The notes beneath the pieces were generated by a model. That model did no database searches. It was not told the origin of the DNA and saw only the letters and a program-made list of their open reading frames with translations. This document shows, one piece after another, positions 24,984-36,400 of a stretch of DNA of 64,000 nt (position 1 is the stretch's first letter; each line of letters begins with the position of its first letter). The DNA comes from Klebsormidium nitens (lineage: Eukaryota > Streptophyta > Klebsormidiophyceae > Klebsormidiales > Klebsormidiaceae). The stretch lies in contig DF237005.1 of NCBI GenBank assembly GCA_000708835.1, forward strand, positions 39,943 to 103,942, read 5' to 3'. The translations under genes and the position numbers were made by a program.

Positions 24984-26602
24984 GACGATAGATTGCACGG
25001 ATTGTCTTTAGTTCTACGTTTACTTAACTTTTTCAAGAGGTGCTGGAGCATAGATTCGGTTCTTCGCAAATCCTGCCAAATCGCAAGCTTGTAACGACAC
25101 TTGTACAAAGGCAAGAAGATTGCATAGGTTTTCAAGTACCTAGTTTACTCTGGCGAAATTCGCATTCGTGATTGCCTGGGATCGACCATAAGTACATGAG
25201 CGCCTTGCAAACAATCAAAATGTCCTGGGGCCCCGGGTCAGAGCTCTTGATGCATGCAACGTATGGATGTACGCAGGTCCATATGTATATGCTCAAGCAG
25301 TGCACACATGATTTGGTGTAACTTGTCTATCTCATGTTTCATGTTCCATAGAATTATGAACCATGTGCAAATTCAGTCATTTTAGTATACGAACGCATTC
25401 ATGCACCTGCCGCCACACATGTGTGTGTTTAGTGATTTTCTCACATGTGATTGGCATCCACATAAACTTTGATTGCGGCTTAGAGTCAATGAGTGCACTT
25501 GGCAGAACATGGCTGCATGGACTGACTATACAATCCGACTTATATGCCAAGCAACTGCAGTGTCCAGCTATGCGTACCGCTGCACAACATAATGGACATC
25601 ATGGCTTACTGAGTCACATACTGGTTGTTCGACATAACAAGCGGCTTTTGGAATTTCATCACCTCAAAATGCTCCTTTAGGAAATACTCCCAGGCCTTCA
25701 AATTCTACTTTGATCATTCTTGTGACAATCTCAAGAGTCTTCCGCTCTAGAGCGCTCAATGACACCGCTGGCCAGTCAATCTTCTGCGCCGCAACTCTTG
25801 CTCAATCCTTGCGGAGCTCTGCAAACCTGCAACACCTTGAGGGTTCACGTGCAGGCCACAGTATACCCATGGAGCAACTTATCTCAACACACAAATCCTG
25901 TCACTTGTCAACGAGGATGTCTCTACATGACATAACCAGACTTGCCCGAACAACGCTCGCGAGATGCATGCTGCCCCAAGGCAAGCCTTTTCTGCATACA
26001 AGCCAAAGTGACAGAAAAAACTATATGAGCACAGGTGTCACCAGCTGCATAAGCTCAACGCCACATTCAGAAACCAGACCATCGCTGCTCAACCCAGTCA
26101 CTGCCACCTGAGATGAGTCCATCAGCAGCCAGCCAGCGCAATCAGAAGTGATGACCATTGCAACTCTTTGGGGAGAGCACCGCGGCAGACGGCAAGCTGG
26201 CAGAGTCCAATCCCAGCTGCTTACCAGGTAGCTGCACCACTAGTCATTCCCCGGGCCTTGCCGCAGCACTTTTGCATCATCGTGTCCTTCTATGCACCAG
26301 GGAGTTTACCGCATGCAACACTCCCATTTAATGAGACCTGCCTAACGTCTGTTCCTTTCCACACCATTCTTCCCTGCACAACCCTTTTTCTCAGCTGCGC
26401 CGCTGAACGCTGGATAGTGAAGTCTGGCAGAGTCCCAACTTCCACATCGACGTTGCGCTGCAATTTTCCAGCTCGTGGCCCCCGATCATCTGCTCCACTA
26501 CAGCTTTCAAGCAACTAAACATGCCTGCTACATGGGGCTACCACTTGGCAGTGGTTGCACCAGGAAGCTGTCGCCGCCCTTTCCCTATGCAAAATGCCTG
26601 TT
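24984..26602. other. Convergent intergenic region, no gene recognised
   Basis: About 1.6 kb between the stop codons of CLD1 (+) and the FAM32A-like gene (-). Open frames of 70-160 codons exist on both strands. They show no domains, and some are antisense to the small gene. It probably contains the two 3' UTRs. Confidence 0.5.
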
Positions 26603-26920
26603 CTACTTGCAGTACCGGTCCGCTCTCTTCTTTGCCCTCGCATCCAGCGCCGCCTCCCTGTTGCCAATCTCCTTGCTAGTGTAACCGAGCTTCTGTGCTT
26701 CTTCCGGGAACATCTCCTCATACTTAGCGGTCTTTTTCTCCCCGCTTGGAGCGAAACCAATCCCGGTATCAAATCCGCCGTCCTCCTCTTTTGAAGCGTC
26801 CCCCTCCGCCGCTTTGCTGGCGGCCTTCTTTTTGCCCTTTTTGATCTTGCCCTGGCTGACCCCGAGGCCGCCCTTGAGAACGAGTTTGCCCCCCCGAACC
26901 TTCTCGTAGGAAGACGACAT
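26603..26920 (-). CDS. Small FAM32A-like (DUF1754-type) protein
   Basis: A complete 105-residue single-exon protein. The N-terminus YEKVRGGKLVLKGGLGV, followed by a Lys-rich GKIKKGKKKAASKAAE stretch, resembles the start of FAM32A/DUF1754 proteins, a small eukaryotic family linked to the spliceosome in animals. The C-terminal half (TAKYEEMFPEEAQKLGYTSKE, ending KKRADRYCK) differs from animal FAM32A, so the assignment is tentative. The basic composition suggests a nuclear or RNA-associated protein. Both ends are well defined: ATG at 26920 and stop at 26603. The gene is divergent from the coiled-coil gene and convergent with CLD1. Confidence 0.6.
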   Translation of the reverse strand: MSSSYEKVRGGKLVLKGGLGVSQGKIKKGKKKAASKAAEGDASKEEDGGFDTGIGFAPSGEKKTAKYEEMFPEEAQKLGYTSKEIGNREAALDARAKKRADRYCK

Positions 26921-27577
26921 TTTCTAGCGCTGTGTTTCGCTGGCTGTTTTTGCGGTGCCAGTGGCAGCAGCAATTGACTCTCGACCCTTGCAACATGTTG
27001 CGACAACTCAGACGAGTCAGTACCTGAACCCCTGAACCCTGTCGTAGCCGCGCGCGGCCGCGAAGTTACTGCGGGCCGCGCACGCGTTAACGTCCAACGA
27101 GACGTAACAACTGCCAGGGCCCACCAGTACTAGTTTCACGCATAAGACTGTAAGTAAGTAAGCCAAGCAGCCTGGGACGGGTGGGGTTAGTTTGGGGGTT
27201 AGGGTGGGTTCGGGTGCGGAGCGGGTGATTTTGAGGGTTAGGTTTTTAGTGTTAGGCTGGGAGCTTACTTTACCTGGAGCTTACTTTACCTAAATTGAAG
27301 AGACATGTTTCACGCGCTGAGGTCCTGTACAGCGAGCGCTCTACAGACGGGTAAGTTATCAGTCGGATGCGAATGAGCACTCACTACAGAGACTTCGGCA
27401 AGAAAGTCTGTAGTCTTAAAAGGCTCAGTAAAATGCCTTCCAAATCTTAAACTTGTTGACGAAAGAACGGAGTTAGGTAGACCGTTCTCTTATAGTCTTA
27501 GGTAACGAACAGTCAGGACAGTAGGGAAAGTCACGGTCAAGCTGGTGCTTGCCTTACTGGTAAAGAGGCCTCCCGTC
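26921..27577. other. Divergent intergenic region with G-rich telomere-like patch
   Basis: About 650 bases between the FAM32A-like start and the coiled-coil gene start. At 27183-27265 lies a degenerate G-rich patch with GGGTTAG, GGGGGTTAGGGTGGG and GAGGGTTAGGTTTTTAG, which resembles decayed plant telomere repeats. A duplicated GGGAGCTTACTTTACCT-type block follows (27259-27292). A GC-rich stretch at about 27045-27085 could be part of a promoter. Confidence 0.45.
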
Positions 27578-28261
27578 ATGGGGCGGCAGTTTCAGTGCTT
27601 CGAAGCAAGGCAGAAGGAAGAACAGGCCAAGAAGTCATGTGCGGAGCTGTATGAGGACCTTTCACACGTCAAAAAAGATGAGGGCCAGTGCAAAGACTCC
27701 CTTATCGTCCGAGCAGAGCTGGAGGAATTGAAGCTTCAATTTAAGGAACAAGCGGAAGCCAATGACAAAAGATTTGAGCAACTGGAACGTGCTCAAGAAC
27801 AAGCAAAAGAAAGAGCTGATGCAAGAGAAGCAAATCTGGCAGCTCTAGAAACGGAGATTGAAGCAGCGAAGAAGACTAATTTCGAACCTTTGCAAAGGCT
27901 CATCAAAGGCGTTGAGTTGGCGGAGAAGGCCGTACAGCGGAGAACTTGTCGCGATCAGGCGCGAAAGCAGTTCTTGCAAAACCTGGGCCCCGACAGAAAG
28001 GCAGCAGAAGAGCCTTGGCATTCGTTCATCAGCAGGCTCACTCAAGCAGATTGGCAGCGGGTGGGCCTGACCACTAAACAACTGAAGCTCCTAGCTGTCG
28101 GGAATGCTAAGAGTCTGAACGAAGCGGCACATGAGGTGAATGATTTGGGGCTGGTTGCAGACGCTGTCCTACAAGCGCCAGCCAACAAAGCAGACTGGTG
28201 CGCTCTGTTCCACTACGCATATGGAAAAGCGCCACAGAGCGTTCTGTTCGACCAGGATGAA
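27578..28261 (+). CDS. Unrecognised coiled-coil protein (5' exon, gene probably incomplete)
   Basis: I do not recognise this gene. The open frame begins with MGRQFQCFEARQKEEQAKK and has a long charged coiled coil (about residues 10-110, rich in Glu, Lys and Gln). A globular-looking part follows, with WHSFISRLTQADWQRVGLTT and WCALFHYAYGKAPQSVLF. A GT donor follows ...DQDE (GAA-GTAAGC at 28262); the continuing frame becomes Cys/Leu-rich and intron-like and stops at 28447. No downstream exon could be identified. The product may be lineage-specific or belong to a repeat family. There is no signal peptide or transmembrane segment. Confidence 0.4.
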
Positions 28262-30438
28262 GTAAGCTGTGACCTTCTATTGTATTGCTCATGTGACTTG
28301 TGTCTCGGAAGGTTTGTTGTCATTAGGCTTGTGGTGCGCATTCGAAAAGTCCTTAGTCAATTGTTGCTTGACTCTTATCAGGTTATCCAACTTTCACCGC
28401 TCTGTGTCTGTGTTTGGCCGAGCTTCAGTCTATATCCGTTTCTGTGATTTATCAGCTTTCTGCTTTATAGTGGGTCCCTCACGAAAACCATGGATGCTTT
28501 TCTAGTTTGCATTTCTAAGTTCACAGAGTCTATGGTTGCTTCCTGCAAGAGTTGTTGTCTCACACTTTTGCTTCAATCTGGTTAAAGCGAACACCTCTTA
28601 CGCTTTCGTACTTCCTGCCATTTCCGCTCTTGCAGTCCAAACGCTTGCAAAACCCGGCTCTTTGTCTGCTTGCCAAGAGCCATGCAGATTGAGTGATTGA
28701 CCTTCTTTTTGAGAAGCTTCATCACTAGCAACTCCCAAGTCCTTCGGGCGCTTACGCCACCATGCTCCCAGTTGCGGCGCAATCGCCCGTGCAACTGCGA
28801 ACGGTTTTTAGCGGCCTGTAAAACATTGATGTGGACAAGAGTCCTCGGTTCTGAGGCCTTCTTCCACGGCGCAGATGGTCACCTCTTGGCAAAGCATCCC
28901 TCGATGCCGTCCAGATTTCATCACAAGGCTGCATCCTCGACTGGTCTCCCTTTTGGGGCTTCCACTTCTCCCCAACTTCCAACTGCGTGTGTACAAAGAC
29001 CGCTGCACATGAACTAAGCATAGGACGTCAGGAACTGATGGCTCTATGGCAGGCTTTGCCAATTCAATAGCCGCTTCTTGCTGAGCGTTAGATAAGCCTC
29101 GACTCTTCTCAGCAACCCTGCCCAGGACGACTTTCTTCATCAGCAGATTCTGTAAGGATGAACACTTGTGCTCGCTGCTTCTGTTGTTAAGGACACTTCG
29201 GATGAGGTTTTCATGTGCGACTCTCTTACACCTCCATCTTTACATTGTGACGCAGGGAGTATTACCACCTGAAGCCAGGCTGTGAACCAGTAAATAGACA
29301 GACAGCCAGGGGCAATTGAGAAAGGTGGGACTTTATAGGCCCGCCAATCCGAGTCTTGAGTGGCAGGCTTCTTAACATAGGCTTGTCACCGTCAGGCTGC
29401 CGCTAAATCAGATGACAATAATAACCAGCACTTCAGATAGTCATCGGACATTTGGGTTTATGTGATGCAACGTTGCATGAGCGTTGCAGTTGCGTTGCCA
29501 GCGTTGCAATATTGATGTATATATTGTGACAACGCTCATGCAGCTTTCCGAACGAGTGAGAAATCAAATTGCCGCAACGTCCTTGCAATTACACTTTGAA
29601 CACAACAGCTTGATGAGCGTTGCGAGAAAATATTGGTTGGCCGCACGCGCGCTCTCTAGCTCCTGGTGCAGGGTCGGTTTGTTCGCTTCGAATCCCATAC
29701 ATTCATATCAACGTTTTGGCGTTGCGCGGGCGGAACATTGCAAGATGCCACCCTGAATCCGTTGAATTCCAGCCATGGTCACTGGGCCCATTTCGACCAG
29801 CCATACATTCGAATGAAGTCCAGCAAACTAGCCGGTCCATAGCTGGCCTGATTATCCATCCGACAAACCGCCCTAGTGCAATCGTGCATCTTTCAGCACA
29901 GCAACAGCACCAGAGCCTAGCTGATCGTGGCACTCCGGGAATTGCGTCCAGGCGTTGGCATCATCTATTGACGATACGTTGAAGTCACAGCTGCTACCTC
30001 ACAGGGGTTTTAAATCGTAAATTCTAGTTTGAGAAGACCGTCTCTCGCTACCAAACCTCAATGACCGCAATGAGACCGCCGCACGTGAACAATGGTCAGA
30101 GCACCGCCATCGCGCTTTCGTTGAATCAGAATGGAGTGCCACTGCCCTATATATTAGCAGTCGCATGCACTTGACGGCACCGGACCACACTAATTGCTTG
30201 GAGTCCATCTTTTCACATGCATGCCGCTTCGTTGTGCTTCCCCATTCGCGGCAACTTTTGCGCAACTCGTGACTCTTGTGATTGCCACAACGGCATCATT
30301 TCTTTGGAACTCACACCTTTGACAGCGTATCGCATGATAACGACTTCAATCTCAGTGGTGCCAAGCGTGATCCAGCTGAGCCCTGCACCGCGGTCTTCGG
30401 CTTCCAGCGACCGGCCCATTCTTGCCGTCCACTGCAGA
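28262..30438. other. Region without a recognised gene
   Basis: About 2.2 kb between the coiled-coil exon and the end of ISE2. A minus-strand frame at about 28582-28827 encodes a basic stretch (LHGRLRRNWEHGGV then RKWQEVRKRKRCSL), and another at 28808-29140 contains LSNAQQEAAIELAKPA. Neither has a known domain, and they could be remnants of an element. Around 29460-29600 there are several GCGTTGCA repeats. Confidence 0.35.
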
Positions 30439-33400
30439 TTACCCTATCAATTCGCTGATGGGCGGCCGGTCCATCACCTTAGCTGCGCTTTGCGCTGCCC
30501 TTTTCACCTGCTTCGACACGTGCGGCCAAAACGGCACCTGCGCCAGGAGGTCGATCGTCCGTCGTAGCAGCCGGGCAATGTCGCCTTCGTCTACTCGGAC
30601 GTCCTCCAACAGCTCCTTCCAGGTGACTCCGGAGGCCCAGGCCTCTGCTAATCCGGCGACCGCAAGGTCGATGTCTGTGGGTATTTGGACGCCCGAAGCG
30701 TCCTGGAGCTCGGACAGGTGGGCGCGCGTCGCTTCGACGCGGTCCATCCACAGGAGGACGTCCTTGGAGGGGCTTTGGTACAAGCTGCGGGGTAAAAGAA
30801 TTGCGGAGTGTAAAGAGAGGAGAAGATCTTGAGGCGCAAGTACGGTCTCGTGACACGAGGAAGCCTGCGGGAAGTGGCTGGAAGGAGCGCTCCAATGGCT
30901 TCACATAATAGCTCGTTTTGAATGGTCAAGCGTGCAGAGATATTCGTGGCACACTCTTTCAATATGTCTTGAAACGGCGTCCCCAAACGTCTGCGCTCAT
31001 ATCAAACGGCCAAGCTCCCACGGTCTGCAGTAGCTCTTCTAAATGAGCAAGCCCGGCTCTTCCAAGAGACCATTCGCTTTGTTGTTATCGCGACAAACTT
31101 ATCAACTCTCGCACCTAGCTGCGCTTGCATCTTGTCAACTACGTGCCAGTCCCTGTGAGTTCTGCCGGAAGACGCCTGCCGACCACAAAACAGTATTTGT
31201 GCCGGCTTATGCCACTATCTCGTACAAGAACAGTCAGTTCGCTAACTGATACAGATGATGGACGCCCGGCGTTAACGCACGGTTTCGAATTAACGCGGCG
31301 CCGAGGTTGCACGAACCTCGGCGCCGTTCGTATTCCGGCGCCGAGGTTCGCCGGATGTTCGTATTCCTTGGGTATATATTCCAGATGTAAATGCCATCCG
31401 ACAGTCATATACCCCGCACGAAACCGAAGTCCTCTTCACCAAGTACATTCTGGATGTAAGCGCTATCCAACGTGAATGAATCCAAAGCTCACCCGTCACT
31501 GCTTGAGCGCTTCCGGTCTTCCGCCGCCCCGACAGCCGCCGCCACCGCCGCAATCTGCTCGGTAGTCAGATTTGCAACTTCCGGGTCCGAAAACACCATG
31601 GCTAGAAACAGCTCGTTGCTGCCGCGCACGGCGGCCGCGAGCTCGCCCAAGGGAGTCAGCCGGGCGGTCTGGTTCTCGGCGACCAGCGCAGAGTAGGGCT
31701 GCTCGATGGCGGTCGCCTGGCAGAGCACCTGAGACGATGACATGACAACGGTATGTTGATCAAGAGCGCGATCAAAGGGGACAGTCGTTTCGAGAGTTGT
31801 AGGGCGGAGTCAGTAAGTCGAGAGGACAACGTGGTGTTCGGTCCTGCGAGGTTAAAAAGTGCTCCCTGGTCTGACATTAGCCCGCACCAGGGAAAGCACG
31901 TGTTTACATTGTGTCGCAACGCCATGCGGAGACTCAGGGTAACGTACTTAGTCACGCTTTAGTAGCAAGACCGCTTGCTAGCCCCACCTTCGCATCTCCT
32001 GCTGACAGTACCTCGGCAAACAAATCCTCCGTCTGCTTCGCAGACCTACGGACTTAAACTCCGTCACCACCACAACTTTTCTGCCCGTGAAGAACACGGA
32101 GGTTCAGAAAATTGTGCCCAAAGGACTCAAATCATAGGTCTTAGTACTCACATGCATAGCACGCTCAAACCCCTTCCTTGATGCGTGCAATCACTGCCGG
32201 GAGTCCCCGAGTGACAAAACTAGCGGCTCGGATTCCCTCTTCAAAGAAACCCGTGCCCACGAAGACACTCGTCCTTTCGGAGTTCCAGAGCTGGATTGTT
32301 GGAGGTTTAGCTTCAAGACACAACAATCTACCTGCACCACGCGCACGAACTCCTTTCACCCGCTCGGCTCGATGCCTGCAAACCCACCACTTCCAGTTCT
32401 ACAAGCCTACGAACTTCTGGACTAAGACAACTTACCTTTTTCCTTCCGGAAAACCAGAGTAAACAACAAGAAAAAAGGGAAACGACAGGAAAAACTGACC
32501 TGCACCACGCGCACAAACTCCTTCCACCCGCTCGGCTCGATGCTCGCAATCCGCTGCCGCAGCCGCGCCGCCTTGTGCTCCAGCCTGTCCGTCTGCGCGC
32601 CCAGCTTCGCCTGCGCCGCCTTCACTAACCGCAATTCCCGGAACGCGGGGGTTGTGCTAACCATCTTCCTAACCTTGGCCGTAACCTTCTTTTGTGCTTC
32701 CAAGCGTTCCCAGGCCGCGACGACCGCAGGACTGGCGGTCCAAGCGGGGCGGAGAGAGTCGGGGGTCGGGAGCTGGACGGTCCAGGTCCACGTCTCGATG
32801 GCGCCCTCGGTGGCCCTGGGGGGAGAAGAAGGGGGGAGATTACAGTTTGGGAGGAATCCTGGGGATAAGCATGGAATGAGCAGATCGGGGGGTATGCTTT
32901 GGGTGGCACCTCAGAATTGGAGATGCAAAACTCGATGGCGTCCTCGGATGCCCTTGAGAATTAAGGATTTGCTCGGGCCTCAAGTTCACCGAAGAATCAG
33001 TAGCGTTTAAATTGTTGTTCACTTTAAAGGTTGACAAAGGAAAGCTTTGAGTCGATATAACTAAACAGAGAACCTTTCTTTGACGGCCCTCATTCCTTGA
33101 CTCTGGATCAAAGGGATAGACACTTGCAATCGGAAGCACTGGCGCAAGGATTGCAAAGTCCACTGCCAGAGACTCAGTCTCCGAGGAAGATACGAAAGAT
33201 TCATCAGTGGATATTGACTAGAAAATTACAGTAGCCGAGGTAGTGCTCCTTCCGTTGGCAAATGATTCCAGGAAGGTTAACCCACCAGACGTCCACTTTG
33301 GACCCGCCCAAGTTGACCCAGTTCTGGCTCCCCGCCGCCTTCAACCGCGCCTTCAGCACCCCCCGGGGGTCTTCCCCGGGCTCCAGCGGCGACTCCCCTT

Positions 33401-36400
33401 TCGGCCCCGGATGAACGCTCGTGATCGCCCGGTTGCTTACGACATACCAACTATTATCCGAACCCAGGCACAGGTAGTAACTGTCCGGCTTGGACGGCTG
33501 CCACGTGGCTTCGCTCGTGGACGCCAGCTGGCCGCTCGCGGCGCGCTCGGTTGCGCTTAACCCGGTTTCGTAACCCTCCGCGAGCGCCCGGTCGAACACG
33601 TGGTGCGGGCCGGTTTTCTGGTAGCTTCCGTCATACTCGTCATCACTGGAGTCCTCCCTTCTTCCCTGGTCGTCAGAATCAACCCTAACCTCGCCAAACC
33701 CGTCGCTTAACCCCATTCCATCTTCCTCAAACCCGTCCCTATCCCCGCCAGCAAACTCGTCGTCGAACCCGGTCTCGAGCCCCGCCTCCCCTCGGATCCG
33801 ATCCAACAAGGGGGATGCCCGGGGGGATCCCCCGCCCTCGATGTCGTCATCCATGTCGTCATCCGGGCCCTCTTCCTCGTTCTCGCGGTTGTCGAGAAAG
33901 TAGGGTCGGGGAACGGTATCGACCAGAAGGGCGGAGATGCTCTTGAGCCCAGCGGAGCCTTCGGCCCATTCTATGCACACAACGGGGGGGCGGATCCAGG
34001 GCTTTTTGAGGGAGGGGAGGACGTGCGCGGCGCGCGCCTCGTTGAGCTGCGCCTGCAGAGCGCGCTTCTTGCGCTTCTCCGCCTGCCAAAAGAGAAAGAC
34101 GAGCACTTAAGTAGGGCTCTGGCGTGTTGGAACGATTTTCGAAAAGGCAGTTCACTTCGGCTTCTACTGACAGAGTCTTCCTTACTTGTTCTTTCAGGAC
34201 GTCTGAGGGCGCCAAAGAGTAGACAACGGGACTTGAAGCTCTTGCGTTACAGAGAACCCTTGAGGCGAGACCCTCCATTTTAAAATCGTGTCTGACCGGA
34301 GTTATCCGTTCATACCGCCCCTGGCTAGGTTCAAGCTTCGTTTTGATCCCTGAAAAAGTAGTTTATGCCGCCTGAAATCACCAACCCAAGTCTTCTTCAC
34401 TTTCCAGTTGCAGTCCTTTCTTCTCTAATTCCAAATCTCATCGTTTCGCCATCCCAAAATTCCGTGAGAAATGAGAAACTAGAGCTCACTTTCAACCGCT
34501 CCTTCCACCAGATGAGCGCCTCCCAGTCTGCCGGATCTACACTGGGCAGCCGGTTTTCTAAGGTGGGTTCCCCATCAAATGCGCTGAACGCGGCCTTCTG
34601 GTCCTCCAGCCGCTCCAGGTCTTCCTCCAACTTGGCCAGCTGCCGGTTAGCGACCACCATAACCTGCAGTTAGGGACATAACAGTGGCGTTAACCTGCGG
34701 TGTGAGTCGAAGTTCTGATTCGATACTCCATGGGAGAACTAATTCAAGAATTTTGCTGGTTTTGCCAGCTCCGCCTCCCGCCATCCAGCTTGCTATTCGC
34801 AAGAAGAGGTGCTGCTATGTCAATGTGTAACAAGGGTCCAGACAGTTTCGACGCTTTCGATTAGAGACACCCAACCACCGTAGAGACGCCGAGCCTTACC
34901 GTGTCCAGTTGAATTTCCTACGAATCTGACTGAGATCCGAGATCCCTTGTGAATGACGTAACAAACTCCACGAAAATGGTAGAAGCTTCAAGCCCTTCCT
35001 CTTTGTTTGCCTGCCCCATAAACAAGAAAGCGCCCAATTGATCACTCTTCCCACTGCAACTGGACACGACCCTTTTCCACATGAGTTTTCCGACTGACTC
35101 AGTTAAAATCTGGTCTTAAAACCCTACCTCGCTCCCCACGTAGTTCCCGAAGCTCCGCTCCACCAGCTCGCGCGCCTCGTCGAGCGTCCGCCCCACGCGC
35201 ACGTACCGCTGCTCGCGCACGTCCTCGATGACGTCATCCTCGTCGATGACGTCATCCACGGGGACCGACGCCCCCTGGAGCAGGTTGAGCGCCATTCCGT
35301 AGGTGGCCTTGAACTGGGAGACGAGCGGATCGGAGCCGGCGAAGAGGAGCTGCGTGCAGGCCTCCGCGTCCTCGAACGGGGTTTGCACGATAACCTGCAC
35401 GCAGGTTAAGTGAGGGTTGAGGAGAAATTAGGCGGGAGTCTGCGCTAATAAGAGCGAAGAGGAGCTGCGCACAGGCTTCCGCGTCCTCAAACAGGGAATG
35501 ACATTAATTCAAGACAAAGAAATGTAGGTTAGGTCAGCGGAAGTCGAAAACGCTGGCAAGATTTGCGAGGGTTTGGCAGCGGGAAACGGCGAAACGTTGC
35601 GGAGGCTTACAAGACGAAGAACCTCCAGCAGATTAAATAGGAGAGTGATTGAAGATGAAAACTTGGCGGAACGAGTGAAGCGTAGCTGCTTTCGTGTCTA
35701 AAAAGCACTCCTTTGTCACCCGAGCAACTTAAGCAGTGTAAAGAGCAGGTCAATTACCGACGTGGCGAAAATATACTGCAACAAAGTCCATACAGGTCTC
35801 GTAAGAGCTCGACCGGAAGATCCGTTCGAATAGCCTGTTCACGGCTGTGCCAAAAACAACGTGCCAAACGGCTCAGGGAGCCAAGGGGGGCCAAGCGGCT
35901 CACTCTCAAATAAAACAAGAAGAATGAAGACCGGCGTGTAGACGATGCTCCGCGCAACGCACTCTCCAGCTTTTAACACCACGGCTTCCCTCAACCGGTG
36001 TCCCACTTACCACGTTCCCCTTGGTGTCAATCCCGCGCCGCCCCGCTCGCCCCGCCATTTGCAGCATGGCGTTTGACGTCAGCAGCGAGATTCCGTTGTC
36101 CCCCCGCTTCGAGAGCGACGAAAGCACCGTCGTGCGTGCGGGCATGTTGATGCCGGCCGCCAGAGTCTCCGTCGCGAAGACCACCTTGATCAGGCCGCGC
36201 TGGAAGAGTTCCTCTACAAAGCTTTTCCACAAAGGGAGACAGCCTGCAGAGGGGGGAAGTTGGATCCAAGGATTAGTGAACCCTGCAGGTTTTACGCTCA
36301 GAAACGTTGACAATCTTGACAGTGGCAAAGACCACCCACATCAGGCCGCACTGGGAGAGCTCTTCCACAAAATCTTTCCAAAGAGGGAGACAGCCTGCAA

